A stretch of DNA of 64,000 bases from Cephalotus follicularis (Eukaryota > Streptophyta > Magnoliopsida > Oxalidales > Cephalotaceae), in assembly GCA_001972305.1 (NCBI GenBank), contig BDDD01000115.1, forward strand, positions 62,001 to 126,000, written 5' to 3'. A program made the translations under genes and the position numbers. The number at the start of each line of letters is the position of its first letter. Within the stretch, counting starts at the first letter, position 1. Under the pieces are notes generated by a model that saw only the letters and a program-made list of their open reading frames with translations, searched no databases and was not told the origin of the DNA. This document shows, one piece after another, positions 58,392-64,000 of the stretch.

Positions 58392-61300
58392 TGTGAGGCC
58401 CCAAAATTTTGTAAATAGATTTATAATTATATATATTATATTGTTATGTATTTATTTTTGCTTCATGACTCTATAATTAGAGCTTAGCATTCACACGTCG
58501 ATCGCTACGTAAAAGCGTAAAGAAATGGTTAACCGGTAAAATTGCATGCGTAAATCTCCGTATTTACCCGTACAATCTTAGAACATATGATAAAACAATT
58601 ATAATATGCATTCACGAGTTTGACAGTTCAACGGTACATTGACGACATCGTTTTGCATTTTTTTCGCAAACGACTTACGTACGATCGAACCTGCATAGAA
58701 TTTTCGGGGCTAGAGTTTAAGTGACAACCTATTGTGTAAATTTTGTATGGGATGAGAGATATTTTGGGAATGCATGACCGGCCAAGCATTTCTCTCAAGA
58801 GAGGGGAGACAAGCTTGTCAAGTGTTGACAAGCCTAGCCATGCATGCAACATATCAATCCTTATAATTTTAAAAGTTTGTGCCGCCCACCATGCAACCTA
58901 TCACACACACTCTCTCTCCCACTCTTTCACATGGTTTGGCCTGCCTCAACACATGCCTCCCTCATCCATGAAGATCCCTCAAGGCCTATTTAAACTCTTA
59001 CATGTATATTCATTCCTCTTTTACAAAAGGCTTGATCACCTAATTCATAATAAGCTTAATAGTATTATAAGTTAGTGAAAAAAAGAAGTGAAAAGATTAA
59101 TAGGCTGTTAGAAACTGAGTGGTATCACCAAAAACCTTAACTTGGAAGCCTTAATTCGTGCATCAAAGAGGAGAGGTAAGGATCTTGTCCCTTTTCTTCA
59201 TTTCTTGGTTCACTTTTTAGCATCTTCTTGTAATAGTCATAACGTCTTCATTTCTACTTGGATTTCTGTAAACTTTACCATTCCAGAAACTGGATGAAAA
59301 ATTCTGCAACTTTATTTTTTGTGTTTTCTTATTTGAGTTCTTTTATTTAGTCAAAAACTAAGTACAAACTTTTGGTTCAGTTTTATGTTTGCATGCATGA
59401 TAGTCTAGCCATTTTTATCATAACTCACTCAAATGAACTCCAAATAACACAAACGTTTCCTTTACTTAAATATTATGAAATTGCCTACAACTTTTTATTT
59501 AACATATTTCATGTTTTGGTCCTTAACTAAATGAAAATTTGTCTTCAAGTTACTACCTTAAGCCTATATGCATGCAAGAAACCCTACTTTAAAACATCAT
59601 TATGACTACATATAAGGTCAAATAACTACAAGTCATAGCATTATGTAATTTTGGATATGTTTTCTTCATTTTATATGTTTGTCACATTTTGAGAAAGAGA
59701 GGTTTGACACATGTAAACCTTGTCTCCTTAAAATGGTGTAAAACTGCCTCCCATGCACATGCATACAAGAAGTTAAACTTTAAACAGTTACCCAGATTTC
59801 ATTTCTTCACAAAATAACACCTGGATTTTGGGATGAAAGCTTCAAGATGTCTTTAACATTTCCTATGTTTTGTACTTTCTGTTTTGAGGTCATCTTCTAG
59901 ACCTGAACTCGTACTCAAAATTTTTGTGCAAAGTGGCATGCATGCAAAACAATATGTGTTCAAATGATTGTAACTTTGGTTAGAGACCTTGGATTAACAT
60001 GAAACTCACCATTTTGTAAACTTGGATAAATCTATTTATTTTCGATGTTGATCATATTTTTAGAACGAATTGTTTGTTACTTGGAATTCCTGCCTTTGTG
60101 AAATGATGCAAACATGTCCTTAATGCTACATGCATGCAAGAAGGTGCCTACAAAAAAACGCTGCCCAAATCTCAATTCTCCATAGAATTCTAGGAACCTT
60201 ATATCAATAGAAATATCTAAAAGTCACCTACATTTTTCATGCTTTCAACATTTTAATAACTTGACATGATGAACCTGAAAAATAAACTTGAACAGAAACT
60301 ATTCTATGAATCTAACATGCAGAGGGCAGTAACTTTAAATGATCATAGAGGATTCGTTTATTAACATTATTTCATGAACTTTATATGCAAAGAAATATGA
60401 TTCAATTACCTATACTTTTCATGTTTAGAGAATTTTGAAATCTAGACATCTACCTTGTGTAAAACCAGAGTATTTACAACTGATTTTTGGGTTCCCATGC
60501 ATATATTGCATGCTATTTGTATATTTCATCATAAATTCAATTCTTGTCCAAAAAATATGAATCATACCTTTATGGAATCATTGGAATCTCTAGTTTCATC
60601 CCATGATTTGATTTCTATGAGTTAAAATCTTTCTCTGTCCAGAATAAGGGTCAGATTGTTCTGTGCTTGCTAAAGCTATCGTGTTCCAGTTAGTACTATA
60701 GTTCGGTACAACCACTTTTGAGAATTATGTGAACCTTTTGACGACCTTGACTGAGTATGTTGAGTATAGACGCTCAGACTGTGATTTGGTTTGATTGTAT
60801 GAGTTGAATTAAACTGTTTGAACTTCTGGCTAGGTTATAAAGTGAATGTGTGAGAATGAACCTAAGGACGAAGATTTTTCCTACCTATGCAAGTGGTGGT
60901 GAGTTATGTGCTCGAGAAAGGTGAAGAAATAAAGCTACGGGCTAAGGGAATGAAAACTATGCGATGCATAGTTACGTGATAGGGTTCTTGATAACCCCTC
61001 AGTCATCTGAAATAGTTCTTATTGAACTTATTTTTGGTATCAAATTTCGTATTTGAATATCGTGATTACTTGATTTTATTTATTTTCAATTCTTGACTTT
61101 ATCTACTTCTCGTAAACTTTCGAAGTTAAAATTTCTCATTCAAATTATTATTTCCTTTTTCTTTCCTTATTGGGTTTTTTAAGCTCATTCCTTTGATTTA
61201 ATTTCCTTCCAGGTATATAACCATTAAAATCATAAGGTGTGTGAGTTGTGTGTCGGGGAATACTCTTGGGGGGAAATGTTATTTTTTTTCTCTTTTTATT

Positions 61301-61474
61301 TGTGATATTAATGGATAATGGTTGTGTAATCTAAGGATATTTTTATTATGCTAAGTTTAAATGTCTATGGACTATATTGATAAATGGACATTATATTAAA
61401 TCATTTTTAGGATGTTAGATTTCTGTTACCTATAAACATGTATGACTTACACGTTCTTAACTTGGTCAAGGTAA
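58392..61474 (+). repeat. Long LTR-like block with internal tandem array
   Basis: Starts TGTGAGGCCCCAAAATTTTG, a typical gypsy LTR head. No coding domain follows for 3 kb. It stops at or before the copia LTR start at 61475. The right terminus was not recognised, so the block could contain more than one element. Confidence 0.45.
59290..60640 (+). repeat. Diverged ~185-bp tandem array with CATGCATG
   Basis: The word TGCATGCAAGAA or close variants recurs near 59391, 59569, 59753, 59938, 60131 and 60490 (the last interval is double), giving a period of about 180-190 bases. Other shared parts between units are a T-rich TTTCATGTTTT.G segment and AACTACAA/ATTTTG.AAA. About seven units are recognisable, strongly diverged. 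Confidence 0.6.
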
Positions 61475-62869
61475 TGTTGGGAACGCTCGGCCCGAGTGCA
61501 GCGGAAGACTTTACAATTTGGACTTGGGGGTTAAGGGCCCATTAACTTTAAAATTCTCTCAATTGGTTAATCTCTAAGCAATGGGATGCCCTAACCTAAG
61601 TCCAAAAGGTCCCAATAAATGCCAAGGAACATCTAATCAACATCCAATTAAACTGAAACCATAAATCCAAGCATTAGGCACAACGAGTTGATGAAGCTAG
61701 GGTTGCCATAAACCCTAGAATTGGATACTAACAATGGCTCACAAGGTATAACACACACAAACCATAGCCACATCTCAATCAACCCTCACCCACATCATCC
61801 CTAACCATAAGAGATGATACACAAAGCTACACAAGGGAACTATGGAGGTTTTGGTAAGGGTTTCACACACCCACATCAAGTCTCACTGTCATGGCGCCAC
61901 AAGAGGGGGAAGAAACAGATTCTTACCGGAGGTGAAGACTCCTTCCTTCAAGAAAGCTCCCTCTACACTTTGTCCTCTGTTGGAAATGTGTGTGTGTGGC
62001 AACCTTTAACTAATAACTTGTATGCGGAAAAAACAAGTTAAACTATGAAACTAAACACTACTATTTGAAAACGATTTTGTGGAAGAAAATGAAAATCTAA
62101 AAATTGTAGTTAATGTATGGCAACCTTTAACTAATAACTTTGTATGCGGAAAATACAATTTAAGCAATGAACATAAACACTCACACAAGCACAATCAAAT
62201 AATAACAATTAAAGAGTTAAGGGATAGAAAGTGCAAACGAATTTATAGTGGTTCGGTTGTACAACTGCGGACGCGAAACTCGACTTCTAAGTTTAACTCT
62301 CGGGGTTGCCAGTGTACTGGCAGCTGCGAATTCCGATGAGGCAGCTGCGAAACCTGCGACTTTGTACAGTCTTGAACAAAAAATTCTCAGTAAGAAATAC
62401 GTTGTTCAAGGTTGTGAAGAGGTTGCCTAGATAGAGAAGTGGTTGCCGATATTTGACTTCTTACGATATTTATGTTCGGTTCTTTGTTCTAGTTTGTTGG
62501 TTCATTAGTTTCCTTGTTGTAAACTTGTAAGGTAGAGTTATAGAGTAGAACGTGTAGATGTTTGTTTTCTCTTTCTCGTAGTTCGATTTCGATTTGTGAA
62601 AGTATAGGTTTCGAACATAGATCTAATGTGAAAGTGTAGGTTGGATAACTCTCCAATAACATTTGTGTTGTGTGAAGTGTAAATAGTAAGAAACATGAAC
62701 TCCCCTCACTTGGGAACAATCCACAAATAACTAAATGTGGGCCTTCAATTTAGTTAACATTTCCACCAAACGAAACTAAACGTGGGCATTCGGCTTTTAG
62801 TTTCCAACGATCCCCTAAGATCACCTTTGAGTTCCCTAAGAACTCCTTCACCTGCATCCGTGCCTAAAC
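61475..62869 (+). repeat. Copia LTR/leader remnants with an internal duplication
   Basis: TGTTGGGAACGCTCGGCCCGAG with GTGCAGCGGAAGA is a familiar plant copia LTR start. A unit with GGCAACCTTTAACTAATAAC and TATGCGGAAAA is present twice (about 61990 and 62113). TTTATAGTGGTTCGGTTG and the following words match copia LTR/leader text. Coding domains are absent; the block runs into the assembly gap. Confidence 0.45.
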
Positions 62870-62894
62870 NNNNNNNNNNNNNNNNNNNNNNNNN
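62870..62894. other. Assembly gap (25 N)
   Basis: Twenty-five undetermined bases. The sequences on either side need not be adjacent at the stated distance. Confidence 0.99.
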
Positions 62895-63001
62895 TTTTCC
62901 TTATATCTTTTCTTGCACAGAGAGTTTCTTGCACATAAAGTAGCAATGTTAAATGCAAATTTGTAATCATTAAAACTTAGGATTGAGACTAAAAGTCAAC
63001 A
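62895..63001 (-). repeat. SIRE-type LTR head, partial
   Basis: On the minus strand TGTTGACTTTTAGTCTCAAT then CCTAAGTTTTAATGAT parallels the SIRE LTR start at 19032 (TGTTGACATTTATGTCTCAA then TCCTAGTTTTGATGAT). It runs into the gap. Confidence 0.55.
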
Positions 63002-63149
63002 TCCTCAAAAACCCAAGCTCCTCCAGGCAAATCCTCAAGCCACGTATGAGGAGGATGAAGGCCAAGTGTTTAAACCTAGTCTAAATCACTCTAGGTAAAA
63101 TAAGAAGCAGTGTGCAAGTTATCTCCACCTATTATGACGTTTCAGTGGT

Positions 63150-63740
63150 GAAAGGAGGCTTGGAAATGACTGCGATAACGCACCAGGAGACACAGGCTTC
63201 AACGCGTAGGCGATAGGCGTCGACGCATACGAGAGCAGGTAGAAGAGATCGTACAGAATGGAAGAGAGAGAAATAAAGAGTCAAAGTGAGTGTTCAGCAA
63301 GTTTCTCTCAAACTTTTTATAGTGCTGACTATCTCTCGTCTTGGCATCAACGTGTACGCAAGGCATCGACGTGTACGCATCTCACATTATGAAATGGCGT
63401 CAACGCTAGAGAAAATATGAGACAAGTGCATAGTGTCATTTGTCTTCGCGTCAATGCCAAAACCCCATGGAGTCAACACGTAAAGCCCCTGATTTTTCCA
63501 ATGTTAACGCAATGCTCTCCATAGCGTTAACGCCCAGCGAACTTTCTAGTTTATACGTCAACGTGATTCCCTCTTGGTATCAACATGTAAAGCTACTGGT
63601 TTTTTCAGTTTTAACGCAATCCCTTCGCGTCAACGCCCAGCAGCCCAACTAGACATAGGCGTCAACGCATACTCATAGTGTCGACGCCAAAGACAAAGAA
63701 CAATCTCTTCTCATTTCCAGAAAAGCCTTCGCATGGAATA
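63150..63740. repeat. Array of GCGTCGACGC / GCGTCAACGC words
   Basis: About a dozen variants (GGCGTCGACGCATACG, GGCATCGACGTGTACGC, GCGTCAACGCCCAGC, GTGTCGACGCCAAAG and others) lie within 590 bases, in repetitive sequence without a coding frame. Many carry CA for the central CG, as after deamination of methylated CpG. The host element is probably SIRE-like by position but is not proven. Confidence 0.7.
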
Positions 63741-64000
63741 TTTCATCATGGCATTGCACGGACCTAAATCCATGCAAATGAAATACTCACTAGCCAAGCA
63801 AAATCTTCCCTGATGTTGTCCTTTCACTAAATGATATGTGTCCCGCTACATATCAACCTGTTCAAAGTCAGGCAGGACCTGAAAGCATGTCGTTCTCTTG
63901 TATGATGATAAATTCCCAGTGCACCCCGTCATTTGTTACGAGCATTCTAACAGTACACTGACTATCAGAGCACCCCCGGTGTGAGCTCCAGTCACCCCTG
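63741..64000. other. Unassigned repetitive-looking sequence at the right edge
   Basis: No coding frame, LTR border or RNA gene was recognised in the last 260 bases. Confidence 0.5.

Noticed and set aside
1-64000. CRISPR arrays, phage or bacterial defence genes
   Set aside because: Nothing of the kind; repeats are transposon-derived or microsatellite and the genes are plant nuclear genes.

Overview
This is eukaryotic nuclear DNA, almost certainly from a flowering plant (eudicot-type proteins). It has multi-exon genes with GT..AG introns, plant LTR retrotransposons nested in one another, CACTA DNA transposons and AT-rich spacers with microsatellites. A 25-base run of N at 62870-62894 shows it is a draft assembly. 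I could not name the species.

Layout. (1) 1-25 kb is a retrotransposon nest. It holds a decayed Tekay-type Ty3/gypsy element on the minus strand (1-7512, running off the left edge). Next is a second gypsy copy reduced to reverse transcriptase and split by a 2.5 kb solo LTR (7513-11548), then a third gypsy LTR (11549-12640). A 5'-truncated SIRE/Maximus Ty1/copia element with an env-like ORF follows (12641-20131), and then two minus-strand LTR-like blocks (20132-24871). (2) At 24872-29930 the gag and LTR of a Tat-type gypsy element are split by a complete non-autonomous CACTA transposon (25727-29866; 3-bp duplication TTC). The CACTA carries exons from two unrelated host genes, an alpha/beta-hydrolase and a glutaminyl-tRNA synthetase. 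(3) 29.9-34.9 kb is AT-rich spacer with CACTA ends, an LTR remnant and two orphan exon-like pieces. (4) 35-49.8 kb is the genic island: a VAL2/HSL1-type B3 repressor gene (+) that has lost the core of its B3 domain, an intact SYP12-type syntaxin (+), and an intact VPS28 ESCRT-I subunit gene (-) with a 5'UTR intron. (5) 49.8-64 kb is again repeats: two head-to-head Tat LTRs, a gag-only gypsy deletion derivative, a plant-transposon-domain ORF, a long LTR-like block holding a diverged ~185-bp tandem array, copia LTR pieces, the assembly gap, and a region dense in a GCGTCGACGC-like word.

The three host genes are not an operon. They act separately in embryonic-programme repression (VAL2), plasma-membrane vesicle fusion (syntaxin) and endosomal sorting (VPS28). 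No prokaryotic-type system (CRISPR, defence island, phage) is present. The best candidates for new biology are the gene-capturing CACTA element, the B3-less VAL2 locus, a CpG-rich dyad word recurring in unrelated retroelements, an env-bearing copia element whose gag has four zinc knuckles at an exact 29-residue period, and the ~185-bp CATGCATG-bearing array.
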